Source of the DNA: Intoshia linei
Taxonomy: Eukaryota > Orthonectida > Rhopaluridae
DNA length: 40,098 bases
Direction of reading: 5' to 3'
NCBI GenBank assembly: GCA_001642005.1
Contig: LWCA01000206.1
Location: forward strand, 1 to 40,098
Shown here: one piece after another, positions 10,858 to 23,300 of the stretch
Layout of the letters: every line of letters begins with the position of its first letter
Position numbering within the stretch: position 1 is the stretch's first letter
Translations under genes and position numbers: made by a program
Notes under the pieces: generated by a model
The model's database searches: none
What the model saw: only the letters and a program-made list of their open reading frames with translations
Told to the model about the DNA's origin: nothing

Positions 10858-13800
10858 TTATTCTCTTTTTAAATTTCGATACAAATAACAAACAAACAAA
10901 AGAGATGACATTAATGAAATTGTAGACATCATCATAAATAATGTGTAACATACAAGGAATATTTTGGTTAGATACTGGATAAGATGATCTGAATTAATCG
11001 GTTTGTTTATATTCTCGGAAAAGTAGTGACCAACAGCATAAATAAAAACGTATATTGAACTGAATCTAGAGTGGTTAATTAGTATATTATGTATCAAGGC
11101 AAAATTAAATTTAAAAAACTAAACCCACAATTCCATACCGATTGCCACCACCATCTATAGTCTTCTGAATTTAATTGTATGTATGTAAAGGTGATTGAAA
11201 TGCAAATGGCGGCCATATTGGATATTATAAAGGAAATGACCATTATAAAAAATACATTGTGATGAATATAATCTTTTGATTGTAGCATGTAATTTATAAC
11301 TTCAGTGACTTGTGTAAATAAAAGGCTAAATATATTCAAATTTTACTTATTATTTTAAAGTTACCTGAATGTAATCAATCCACCAATAACAGTTAGAGCA
11401 AAGCGAGTTCTACACTTTTTGGTATATGGAATTTGTCTAGGTATTTTATTGACTGCAAACTTTCCAATTATTATATTTTTGCATTTGTATCTTCCCAATA
11501 AACCGCCAAGTAGTAATAGAGGATATGAAACTAAATATTATGTTTGATCAATTCATAAGTCCATGAGTCCTTCAGGGGCAAAAACCCAATTAGCCTTTTT
11601 TTAAATAAAATCAATCCAAAAACTTAAATTCTGGTACGTACTTTAAAATCATCAATATTGTCATACATCTCAGCCTCATAAACGCATACATTCATGATCA
11701 AAGCTACAAATTACTCTGTTTTAAAAATGAAAATGTCCTAAAATGTAATAAAACATAATTTCTAAGGTAGTTTTTAAAATTATATGCATTATCATAAATG
11801 AAAACCTCAAAAAAGTGTATTTTCACTATTAAGACCCAGAGTAATTAATTAATATTATAAATATCCTTACTTATACAGGATGATGGGGTATGTAACGCCC
11901 GATTTTAAATACCGCATAATTTCAGATTCTAAGAAAGTTATACACGGACGACAAATACAAGTGTATAATATAATTGATTAAGAATGTATTTAACAATAAC
12001 AAAGAATAAATGAAAAGTTTCAAGTTTTCATTTTTAAGTTAGATTTTCAACGTGAATTTATTTTTTTGTATAATAAAAATGTGCTCTCAGCAAAGCTAAA
12101 TCCTGTTTGTATGTAGTACATAACAGTAAACCTAGTAATTATATATAATGTTACCCAAAATCCAGAGCAATGAAAGAAACACTAAAACATATCTTGGAGT
12201 TTCCGTAGGATGAGTGATATTATTGAATATCAAAACAAAATAACACGGAACTAAAAACGAATTAAAAAAATCAAATTAATGATATTAATTATTAAATTAC
12301 ATGTAAATAAAATTGACGTCAAATTTAGATTTAAAAGCCACTTTGAGCCTTTCATAATAGCATAAAGTCCACTAGAAATATATCCAGCTATAACTAGAAA
12401 ACATTTTTAAACAGAAACAATCAAAAATTACTTGATGTTAGACAATACAGAATCATTACAGTTGTGTCTATTGAATTGTGATAGTTTGTTACAAATCCGT
12501 TTGATAACCAGAAAAGCACAATAAATAAACCAATCACAAAAAATTGAGTTCCAACGCCTAAATTGTTAAAATGCAAATGATGAGTATATGGCTTTAATCA
12601 GAGTATACATAAAGTTGAAAACCCAACTGCACATTATACATGAACAGAAGTTGTTTTATGGTATCAAACTACGGCGTACACTTTTTTAATCGAAAAATCA
12701 GATGGATAGAACCATACATTAAACTATGCAACGGGTATAGTCTCACAAAAGAGTTATTAAAACTTGACGGACGGGAATGCCCGAGCGTAATTAAAAATTG
12801 ATTTATGTGTATTCATAATAATTGTTAATCGTTTATGTGAATTTATTATTTATTAATATCATTATTAATGTATAAGAAATCCGGTCCCAGTTAAAGAAAT
12901 TGTGGTAACCCCTGCGCTACGCCGTTAAATAAAATTACCCATAATCGAACAAAATAGTATTTTTCGAGTGGGATGTCGAAAAACATCACTACTGATAGTT
13001 CGCCAACCATTATCACCATCGAAAGATTTTGATATTGGTAAATTATGATACCTCAAAAAGTCTTTATTGACAGACCGTTTCTAAATAAATAATTACTGAA
13101 ATCCTGATACCTTGCACATAAAATTGACTATCTGTGTTAGCGTTTAGTTAACAATTTAAGTCCTAGAAATAAAAAAACCAAAAGTCTAATACTATTTTTC
13201 AAGAGTATTGTATTATCCAAAATTTCATTCTTAGAAATAGAGACCTTGAAAGTCAAAAACTCAAATTACTTATTTTTTTAAATCCTGGTTTTAAATTTTA
13301 ATTTTTAAAGGAATCCTAGAATTATACACAATATCACTTTTGGGATGCGTTTTAAAATCGTTAACATTGTCGTTAATCTTAAACCTTAAGACTAACACCC
13401 TCATAGTCTTCAAACCAAAATTAACTTTTTTTTAAAAATAAAAAAAGTCCTAACATTTTATAAAACATAGATTCTGGGATAGTTTTTAAATCATTTACAG
13501 TATCAAATAACACAACCTCAAAAACTTGCCGTTTCACGATAAAAATCCCACATTTAATAATTATTTTAAAATTTTTATAAAAACTTTTTTTAATAAATTA
13601 AATTAAACTCGGATTTTTCTTTCATATAATCATTCAGATAACTAATAAAATCAAAGAAAAGATAATTGTTGACTAATTCAAATGTGATGCACTTATTTTC
13701 AAAAAATATCTGATAAATGAAATAGCAGGATCTCTCTAATTATTTAAACTACAATTTTGTTAACATACAAATCAGTAAATAAAATTACTTAGATAAATTA

Positions 13801-16152
13801 GTAAAATCTTAGAGTTGATTGCATCAAAGACTAGTTGGGCACAACGCAAAAATAAAATATAGTATGAATAAAAAATAGTTAATAAAAATTACCATCACAA
13901 TAAGAACAATTATAAACAATAAAATTGTAAAAATCAGTGAATTTCCAACAGATAACCATTTTCTCTAAATTAAATTTCGTAAATGATGATTATTTTCACT
14001 ATTTGTATTATTTAATAAATGAGTAGTATCCAACCAAAAAGTATACTACTCCTATATTCGACTACTTCGAAAATGTTTTCAAGGAGCGATGAAAAAAATA
14101 TATTGCTAAAGAGGGAGCGACAAAATGATTTTTAGAACCCCAGATGTATATGGTTTCTATTCAATGGGTGATGGTCCACTCTTATGGAACTAATGTTAAA
14201 AACTTAATTTCAAAGCATTTTAATCAAAATACAATATAATGGGTGTATTGTTGTGTGGAAGTATAGGGTTTCTATAATGATAACTAAAAAGTGAGTATAC
14301 CTTATAATTAGCTTTTTGTATTATATCCTTTGTTTCTGTTTTATCACTAAAAATATACATTGATACGAATATGTTTTTATGGTTTAGAGGTTTTGTGGTA
14401 CTTATGACGAACTAGCAGTGCAGTAACTACTGTATCCGAGATCCCTTTTGTGAGGGCCTCGAATAAATTTTAGTAAAATGGGGACATCAATTTACTAAAT
14501 TGAGGATTAAAAAAATTCTTGAATATCATTAGCTAATTTGAGTGTTAAATTTAAAATGTCAACTCAAGGGCCTTAGAGAGGTAGCTATGATTATATGACA
14601 ATACAATTCCTTTGCTAATTTTTCATTTTAGGGGTAGCCACGACCTTGCTAGGTTCGGCTCTGGAAAATATTATCAAACTACGTTAAATCGTTACATAGG
14701 TTAAATTTAACACACGTGAGAATTATTCACGTTATTAATAAAAATTTACTTCATTTTGATAAAATTATGTTTACGTTCACTAATAATAATAAACAATATA
14801 TGATCGATAATGAATAATATTCTAATTTTATTGTATTGTTAAAAAAGGTTATCTTAATTTTCTTTAAAATTTTTCTTGTGGACTACCAGTGGTCCATGTG
14901 TACTACTTTGGGAACAACTGTACTAGTAAGTATAAAACAAGTCATGCTGATAACATCAGGACTGTGGAGTGGGGTTATGGGTCATATGCCTCGGTTTACA
15001 ATCATGAGGGGCCTACTTTTTAATTTATTAATAAATTATTAATAAGCAATGTTGGAAAATTTCTTAAGTGCCAAAATTATCGTATCATAAAATGGTCAAA
15101 TGTAGGGTCTCATTTTTTATAAATTTATTATAAGGGTCTACAATTTCCATCCAACCAGAGCCTACTGATTATTTTCAACGGCCTCGATAACAGTACCAAA
15201 AATGTTATACCAAAAATATACATAAATGGCACCCAAAGAACAGAATAACTGTAATTGATTTTAATTGGATAAGAATCATTGTCTTTAGGAATAATTGTCG
15301 TATAATCTTTTGCTTTATTCTCTTTAATATATGCATTTTTAATCTACATGTATGTATTTACAGATTATATATTTTACACCCGATTCTTCAAACAATAACA
15401 AAAATAATAATATAAATTAAAAGTTAAATTTATAAACCTCACTATCGTCATATTCAAAAACAAAGTCAAAGTGACTGTGTACATGAATCTTGGTTATAGA
15501 AGGAAATCTCATCAATTCCTCAACATATCCAATATTTGTCAATATTTCCGATTGAGAATCTAATAATTTGATAAAAATGTAATTTACATGTTAATAAAAT
15601 TACTATATGAAAAATTAAATTTCATGTTAGTTTCAATGACTTTAATCAACACTTCTTTTTCTTTAATATTGTTTTTTGTCATTTCATAATTACACAACTC
15701 GAAAAGAGTGTAATTGTCTAATATAAAAAATTATACAAGTTAATCTTATATTTTTACGCTTAAATAAAATGTTGTATGTAGTTTGAGCTTTGTATGTTGC
15801 ATGAAATATATCTAATACCGTCAAGTCGTTAAATTTGACCTATAATTTAATTCTTTATAATATACAACAAATTAAAAATCCATTTTGACTAATACACGTT
15901 TGTATTAGTCGTTTATATTTGCATTTATCATTTTACATTATAAATTATCAAAGGCTTACCGATCTAGAGTAACATAAGGGAAGTTGGAAAAAGTGATATT
16001 TTATTGATTTAATTGGATTGTATAGTGCAGAAATATATATAGGTATCTAAATAAATTAATAAAACATTTGTGATTTCGGGAACCTTGTCATCGAATTTAT
16101 AACAACAATACCCAGAGAGTAATACAAGTAAAACGACGTAACACAACTTCAT
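10858..16152 (-). CDS. TM9SF1: Transmembrane 9 superfamily member, TM9SF1-type, 15 exons
   Basis: Exons in transcript order: 16084-16152, 15960-16046, 15758-15839, 15604-15717, 15438-15559, 15222-15343, 14301-14346, 13893-13964, 12939-13080, 12432-12557, 12301-12393, 12155-12250, 11365-11530, 11125-11325, 10858-11065. The sum is 1746 nt (581 residues), all phases fit, and human TM9SF1 is about 606. A signal peptide ([15 protein letters not shown]) leads a luminal domain with [10 protein letters not shown], then IGYVEEL and [10 protein letters not shown]. Then come nine hydrophobic segments with [27 protein letters not shown] and the family-wide [20 protein letters not shown] and YLYRNLKRE near the end match TM9SF1 better than TM9SF2-4. 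Family role: endomembrane (Golgi/endosome) sorting of membrane proteins, and autophagy. The small exon 14301-14346 is the weakest call. Several introns are 37-60 bp; others carry repeat fragments. Confidence 0.92.
11555..11860. repeat. Dispersed-repeat fragment in a TM9SF1 intron
   Basis: Blocks such as GGCAAAAACCCAATTAGCC and CTTTAAAATCATCAATATTG match the dispersed family. Here the roughly 130-bp internal unit appears about twice. It lies inside the 624-bp intron 11531-12154. Confidence 0.55.
13190..13620. repeat. Dispersed-repeat fragment in a TM9SF1 intron
   Basis: Successive degenerate units are visible: AGACCTTGAAAGTCAAAAAC, then TTTTAAAATCGTTAACATTG, then ACTTTTTTTTAAAAATAAAA. These are internal units of the same family as at 7330-8010. 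The fragment fills much of the intron 13081-13892. Confidence 0.55.
14347..15221. other. TM9SF1 intron with transposon-like debris
   Basis: This 875-bp intron holds a minus-strand terminus near 14882-14925 reading ACAGTTGTTCCCAAAGT, close to the hAT-type consensus CAG-GGTTCCCAAA. It also holds a plus-strand open frame (14836-15042) that looks like repeat sequence rather than a gene. No conserved protein is seen on either strand. Confidence 0.45.
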
Positions 16153-18570
16153 GACAGGTGTAATGTTATAATAAATAAACTTTTGTTTATTTTATTTATT
16201 TACACAGAATGTTTAATTTATAAAATATAGATTTTTTATATACTTTAGCTATATTGTTTCCTTAGAGTTTTAGTCCATTGATATAACCAGAGTCTAGTTA
16301 CCAGACTGCTATATTTAATGATTAATTTAATATTGATTGAATTATTGTCTAGTCACTTGTAATTTCTAGTCACAATTCTAGGAATTTCGAAAAATATGGA
16401 AAGTTGTATCACTAATAACAATATTTCTATTTGAACTACTTTATATACAGAGTTTTGCACTGATATAAACACTATTGTGCATCTACATAAACCAGTGGCG
16501 ACTCTGGCTAATCAAGATCACTCGGGCTAAAATTTCTATGACAACCACACATTTTTTTTTGAAAATTTCATTTGAAAATAATAAATCGCAGTGTTAAAGT
16601 TATAATGTTTTATCTGCATAAACATAGTTTTTCATAAATCGACTTTAAAGTTTAAAAGTATTATATTGTCTAAAATATAATTTTTATGTTGAAATTTAAT
16701 TATACAATTTAGTTTTTTAATATTTGTTAAAGTATATTGAAAAGTTTCGTACGATAAAAATAAAAACATAAAGGTTTTTCAGAACTTAAATTTCACTATT
16801 GGAACAATCTGTGTAACTATTTGATATTAAAAAATTGCAAATAGAACATTTATACATATTTATTATATAGAAAATGTTAACATTTAATATTTTTATCATC
16901 AAAATTAATTTTTATCAATTTATATGTTTAAATTGTAAAATTCTTTACTCATTGTCCATTTTGATTAACATACTTTTAATGTCTTTCTTTTTAGAATCTA
17001 TGGGGTTATTTTTAATAAGAATTTTATAATTTTGTAAGGAATTATCAAGTCGAGATTTACTAATTGCACCAGTAAATGTTCGTTATATCATAAAATAATA
17101 CGTTTTAAAGCTTAATTTTTTTGGTAAAAATGTAAAGAATATAATTTAAAACATTTTTCATCAAATCTGCACGTGATTGAAAAATAATATTGTTATAGCG
17201 TTGACCAGTTCATTAAGACAAAAAAGATAATGTATTCATCATCCTTGCATGTTTTTGGTGTTGGGTAATTTAATTAACCCAATCTTCACTTTATAAACAT
17301 ATTTTAGTCGAATTTTACCAAAATTCCAAAGTACTGTAACAAATATAAAAATAATATTAACAAAGTTGTTTTAGTTTCGTTGTTTAGTTTCTATTTAAAT
17401 TTTATTAAAAATAAGAATTTAAATTTAAAAATTGCATAGAAATGAATTATATAAATTTTCACCCATATTTCTTTATTGGAAATGTGTAAACGTTCAATGC
17501 TCATTTTTTTTGAAATTGTAAGATCAATATTTACATTTTAGATTTTTATTTTAATCGAAATATTTGAAAAATATTGGTTGATAATATATTAAAAATTATG
17601 TTTTACCGGGAATGCGTAGATTTCTGGGGTTGAAATTTTGTATTTATATCAACTGTAATAACTCTAACAGAATAATGTCTTTTTTTAATTTTCAGACCAT
17701 TAATTATGTCACATTTTTTGTTTTAATAAAATATTTCAGAAAAAAATATATGAATACTAAAATACTAAATTTTACCGTGAAGGCGTCACTTATTAAGATT
17801 GAAATTTTTTATGTGTGTTAACAGAATACAACTATACAACCTGTAAATTTTTTGACATTCTAGGAATGTTTTTATTAAAAAAAGAAGGGTAATTTGTGGT
17901 TTTGGCCCTAAAGAAATATTTTTTTACATTCTTCAACTCGTTTGATTTTCAAAAAAAGGACAATTGGGGTTTTTGACCCGTAAAATGTAAGTTTGAGAGG
18001 TTGAAATTTGTCTTATTATACGTCCCGGAAAAAACTGTAATTGAAATGTGGACTTTATAAATTTCTAAGACTGTTAGTTATTTCAATAAAGTGGTACAGG
18101 CACACAAACAAAAATCGCGTAGCATATTATAGGCTAGGATATAATGCAATACAATCAAAATTTAATATTTCATTTAACTATATTGATTATACTAGTATTT
18201 ATATAGATGTACAATAGTGTTTATATCAGTGCACAACACTGTAGAAAAGAGTAGAGCCGAATCTATTAAGCTCGATGCCACCCGAAAACGAAAAATAAGC
18301 TCCTACAATTTTTCTCTGACGACGCTTAGTGTCATGTAGTCTCTACCACACCTGTAAATGTATTGACTTGACATTTTATATTGAACACACACAATCGTTA
18401 TGATTAACAATAATATTATTTTTTGTAATGCTTAATTTGGAAAAATAAACCCATTCTACTAAAATTTCCTCGAGACAAACAAAGAGGAATAAAATAAAAA
18501 GAAAATTCACAATTACAAAAACATTGTAAATACATTATTGCAAGTATATTTATTAAATTTATACAAAAAA
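16153..18570. repeat. Intergenic interval with a 1.8-kb inverted-repeat structure
   Basis: It lies between the TM9SF1 start and the end of the receptor-like gene, and no exon is seen. A 44-bp sequence with core GCACTGATATAAACACTATT near 16456-16475 recurs inverted near 18199-18242. Together the arms bracket about 1.8 kb, including a dispersed-repeat copy. Just inside the left arm is CAGTGGCGACTCTGG (16493-16507), another hAT-like end. Confidence 0.55.
17440..18090 (+). repeat. Near full-length copy B of the unknown dispersed repeat
   Basis: This copy is inverted relative to 7330-8010. It shows ACCGGGAATGCGTAGATTTC (17606-17625), then TACCGTGAAGGCGTCAC, GTGTTAACAGAATACAAC and GGGTTTTTGACCCGT, and ends near GTTATTTCAATAAAGTGGTA. 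An open frame inside (17612-17821) is not conserved in other copies and is not a gene. Confidence 0.65.
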
Positions 18571-20154
18571 TTAAATGGAAGGATGTGATTTGAAAATAGA
18601 AATATTATGAAGTGGGATCTTGGCAGTTTGCTTGCTGGTAAATTCGACTGGATGTGTTTTTTTATAACTATTCACTAAATCGCACTTTACTGAAAAAGAT
18701 ATATCATACTTGACATTTGGAGATAAATTTTTCGGTTTAACTGGATTAAACAAATATAAACCATCTTTAGCAGCATACAAAACTCTAGTATTTGGATCAT
18801 CTGAGCCTAAAATAATCTTTTTTTTTGGTGGTTTATTAATAACTTTAAAATGAGTTGAACAATTTTTATCATACAAATTTTTTGGAGCATAATGTATATT
18901 AGCAACCCTTTCTACATTTGAAAATAATGGCAAAACTGACGAAAGTTTACCAAATATAATAATTAAAGGCAACATGATAAAAATTGGATAAACACATCCG
19001 ATCCACAAATAAACTGAATGTTCTTGATGTGTAAGATTGCTAATTTTTATAGTACCATTCACACTGATTACTTGAGAAACATTCCATGTTTCAATGCCGT
19101 ATTTTGTAAATAATTGCGTAGAAATGCCTAAAAGTGAATCCGATATAAATGGGTAAATGTTGAATACCATCCAAATACCAGTTAAAATTGATGCATATAT
19201 AGCTGAGCTATTTCTATAAAAATGGTACAATGAAATAACAAATATAATTATAGCGTAGAATCCTGTCAAAACAGCCAATATAAACATGTAAGTGTTCTTT
19301 ACATCATCGTGTGGACTCATTAGACAAATTTTACGATTTGAAGCAAATTCAATGTTTGAAAAATATATTGGACAGATTAATATTAGGTTCAAAACTATAC
19401 ACACAACAAAAATTGTTATAGATTTGCAATAAACTATAGCCGAAAAAAATGCATTTGGCAAAATGTTGTAGTAAATTAAATACAAAAAAAACAAGGTAAT
19501 TGGACACGCCATTAATAGTGGATATAATGTATGTATGGCTAGAATAAACCGGCAAATGTGATTAGATAAAGGCCATTCGTCGTATTGAAAGTACACTATA
19601 CGCAATGGGTCAACTAGTAACAAATGAATAGCATTTGTGTATACAAAAATGTTTGATATGCATCTAAATTCATTATGAGATTGTGCATTAAGCATTATCA
19701 ATACAATATTTACAAGAATCGATACAATGTAAAGTATTACGTACACAAATGTAAATTGGGCACCAAGCGGATAATCGTGCTTGTTGTAAAATTTTGGCAA
19801 TTCTTTCAATACAATTAATGATGTATCGTTGGGCGTGTCTTTGGAATCACTTAACTCTTGAGTAATTTGTTTTTTAACAAATACACCATATTTTTGTTTT
19901 TCATCTTTTGCGGTGTTATTCTTCGTTTTTTTGGGTGGTATATCAATCAATTTTCTAGATTTTTTCCAATTTTCATCATGGGGATTGTTTTTGATGGTTT
20001 TAAGACTGGTTACATTATTATATTCCGAGTCTGAAATTGGTTTTGAATTCAGTCTAGTTGAGTTAAAGTATTTGGTAATTTTGTTTTCGTTAGATTGGAA
20101 AGGTTTAACCGCATTTAAATGGAAAAAGAGTATCAAAATGCAATAAATATCCAT
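18571..20154 (-). CDS. Seven-transmembrane receptor-like protein, intronless
   Basis: One uninterrupted frame of 527 residues, with an in-frame stop just upstream of the ATG. A signal-peptide-like start (MDIYCILILFFHLNAV) leads a lysine- and asparagine-rich N-terminus to about residue 128. Seven hydrophobic helices follow at about 133-155, 166-188, 201-229, 243-262, 287-311, 317-345 and 381-401. Features reminiscent of rhodopsin-like GPCRs are Asn149 in TM1, LLLVD (Asp182) in TM2, Cys201 opening TM3 with Cys277 in the second outer loop, and GCVYPIFI in TM7 where NPxxY would sit. The DRY motif and TM4 tryptophan are absent. The third outer loop is long with NVS, NGT and NLT glycosylation sites. 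The C-tail is 125 residues. Alternatively it may belong to the PRRT3/4-type multipass family (compare LLVDPLRI). The receptor identity is inference; the gene itself is firm. Confidence 0.6.
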   Translation of the reverse strand: MDIYCILILFFHLNAVKPFQSNENKITKYFNSTRLNSKPISDSEYNNVTSLKTIKNNPHDENWKKSRKLIDIPPKKTKNNTAKDEKQKYGVFVKKQITQELSDSKDTPNDTSLIVLKELPKFYNKHDYPLGAQFTFVYVILYIVSILVNIVLIMLNAQSHNEFRCISNIFVYTNAIHLLLVDPLRIVYFQYDEWPLSNHICRFILAIHTLYPLLMACPITLFFLYLIYYNILPNAFFSAIVYCKSITIFVVCIVLNLILICPIYFSNIEFASNRKICLMSPHDDVKNTYMFILAVLTGFYAIIIFVISLYHFYRNSSAIYASILTGIWMVFNIYPFISDSLLGISTQLFTKYGIETWNVSQVISVNGTIKISNLTHQEHSVYLWIGCVYPIFIMLPLIIIFGKLSSVLPLFSNVERVANIHYAPKNLYDKNCSTHFKVINKPPKKKIILGSDDPNTRVLYAAKDGLYLFNPVKPKNLSPNVKYDISFSVKCDLVNSYKKTHPVEFTSKQTAKIPLHNISIFKSHPSI

Positions 20155-20323
20155 TCTATTTCATAACTACATTTCTTTTGTTTATAATTTTGTAAATTCA
20201 TGGTTATTAAACTGATATTACATGCTTGATGCATTGCGTATTTTCAATTTTATTGTAAGATTGCAATTCACAATTTGTACAAAATTTTATTTCTATAATG
20301 GAATTTGATTTTTGTACACTTAC

Positions 20324-23300
20324 TTTGTTTTTTAGAAATTTCCTGACTACATAACAATAGATACAGTATTGAAAAAGTAATGGTGAATGCTTTATAATTC
20401 TGGTAAGGATAATTCATATTATTCATATATCCAGGTTTTAATAAATAAGTGGCACGTTGCATGAACCCTGTTCATTGAACAGTTAAAAAAATGAAAACTT
20501 AGTTTTCATTTCACCTTTGCTTCATTATTGCATACTGTTAATTTAATAATTTGCAAGATATTTAGTAATAAAATGAGTTTTTGATTGGAAATTTGCAAAG
20601 CTATTGGTTGAAATTTACAATAATTATTATTTACAAAGAATACTGTTATAGATTTCAAGTGTTTTAAAATTCGAGAAATCTTAGTTTTGTAAATAAATTG
20701 CTACATAGACACGCTATAAGTAATGTAATATACAGTGATATAGACAGACATGCAGTACGAGTTGGAAAGTGTATGTATATATTTTATCGTTTTAAAAATA
20801 CATATGATGACTGAACAGTGTTCCCTATACCAGTAGTTTCCAAATGGGAGGCTTGGCCCCACCAGGGGGGACTACAGAGTCTGAGGAAACCCGCACATTT
20901 AAGAAAAATTTTAAAATTGAATTAAAATCGTTAACATTAATTTGATTTAGTATTTGATAATTACATTAATTAATATATTCTTGAAATTGAAATTTGATTA
21001 TAATAAAGTTAAATGTTATTAACCTTTACGAGATGATAACATGTATCCAAACAAAAAAGAAACAATCATAACTTTACAATTTTTTGTATACTAGGACATA
21101 GTAACTATGGTTTCGAATATATTAAAGTATGATTTATAAATTATAGACTATAACTAGATTAATTTCGTTAATTCTGTTACATTTATATTTTTTAATTGAA
21201 CTTATCAAATAATTTTTTTGGAAAAATTTATTATTTTAAAATCCATTAGTATATTTTATTAAGTGTTTATCTCTTCTGCCAAATTTTTTAAAAATTGGAA
21301 TGCGTCCAAAACGTTTTCTAAATATAAAATTAATTTAATTAGTAATTAGCATGAGTAATTTGTATTTTTTATCTTTTTGAGCCACTCAAAAGAAATTTTT
21401 CTTACGACAAAATGTGTTATTTACATTCAATGAATATAATTAATTTCCGCTCTAACCTTAGATTTGATCTTGTCTTCAATAGAATGACACATGGGCTAAC
21501 TTCCTCGTGGCTCGATGATATTTAAGGTTTCATGAAAAAAATGTTATTAACAATAATAAAATTAACAGTATGGCTCAAAAATTGATAACATGATTCAGAA
21601 AATAAACAGTACTTTCTCACAAAAAATATATAAATTTACCTTGCATTTCCTTATCGTTATAGGTTTCTTGTTTAGAAACTGGTGTATTGAAATTTTCATT
21701 AAATTTTTTAAATTTAGAATCGTGGATATGATCATTATGGTAATTTGCATGCAAACTAGAATTGCACCTATTATTATTTTTATCAATGTTATAATTTGAT
21801 CTATCAATATCAACATGACACGGAGTCATCTTATCCTGCAAATTTGAAACGCATCTCTGATTATTAAAGTTGGGAACATATCTAAATGGTTTTTGATGCG
21901 GGTAAAATTGGTTTGGTTTATTCTGTAAATTGGATATACATCTATTAACTTTTAGATTTTTTCCGAGATTGGAACGTTCATTGTATTTCGGTACACGATT
22001 GTCATTTCTATAAAACGGTGAATCATTTACACGTTTGTTTTTGGCAGCATCATTCATATTCACAATTTTAGGTGTATACATTGATTTTTGTCTGGAAAGA
22101 GGTAAATTTGAATCGTATCCAGAAAAGTTTGTAAATTGGTTATCCTGACCAAATTTGTGATTAATATTCAATTTTGAATATCGAAATTTATTTACGGGAG
22201 TCTGAACATTTTTAATATTATGGCAATATACTCGATTAACGCATTTATATGAAGTTTCATTCAAATTTTTCGAGATTTTAGAGTTTTTTGAATTTGCATA
22301 GTTGTTTAAAGGTGGATTGTAGTTGGCATTGGTCTTTATTTGCTCATTTATATTTTGGTAATCAGGTATATCAAAACGAATGTTTGATTCCCAAATGAGA
22401 GCATTTTCTTTTGTTTTAATGTTTTCAGGTTTAGCATATACGTTTTCCTTTTTTATTTTTATTTCAGGTTTTATACCAAAGTTTAGGTTTTTATGGTATT
22501 CACTACTTGTTTGAGACACTTGACTGTTTGATTTACCAATAACACTATCACTGTAATCTGCATTATTGGAATTGAATGTGTTTTGTTGTTTGGGTGCGTC
22601 CATTCCTAAAAAATAAATGATATAAATGTAGTAAAGTCTATCATAACATTTATTGACTGTTATATACTTTATACAAAAACTACCTATTTATTATGTGGGG
22701 ATTTGATCTTATCTTGAAAATTCACTTTCTTGAGGTTGCGATTTTAGGAAATGATTATTATTTAAAAAAGTATTATATAATTTATGTTTTATAAGATTCT
22801 GGAATTTTTTTATTTTAAAAAAAAAGGTAATTTTTGGTTTTTACAATGAATATATAAGTTTATAAGACTGAGATTCACGACACTGTAAATGAATTTAAAT
22901 GCGTTCCAGAATGTGTGTTTTTGATAATTTTAGGGTTGATTTTAATTTAAAAAATAAGGGAAATTGGATTTTTGACCCTGAAGAACTCAATTTCTCCAAA
23001 TTAAATTTGCGATAAAATATTCGTCTTGAAGAATTATGTTAAATATGGGTTTTTTTAATTCTAGAACTGTTAATTTTTTATATAAACGGTAACACGCAGA
23101 TATTTAATTTTATATACAATATATTAGTTATTTAGTCAATTGTTATGAATCAGACATAATATGTATTATTATTCAATTAATTTTATAAATCACTAGGTTG
23201 GCTGTTGTGTACTTCGTACAAACAGCACCTAAAACTACTGAGGGTGGGCTTTTATATTTCTACCAAAAAAATAAATTAAAGTATAAAATCTTGCTTAAAA

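Noticed and set aside
14836-15042. Plus-strand open frame of 68 residues
   Set aside because: It lies in a TM9SF1 intron over hAT-like terminal sequence; no protein similarity.
17612-17821. Plus-strand open frame of 69 residues
   Set aside because: It lies inside a copy of the dispersed repeat and is broken in every other copy.
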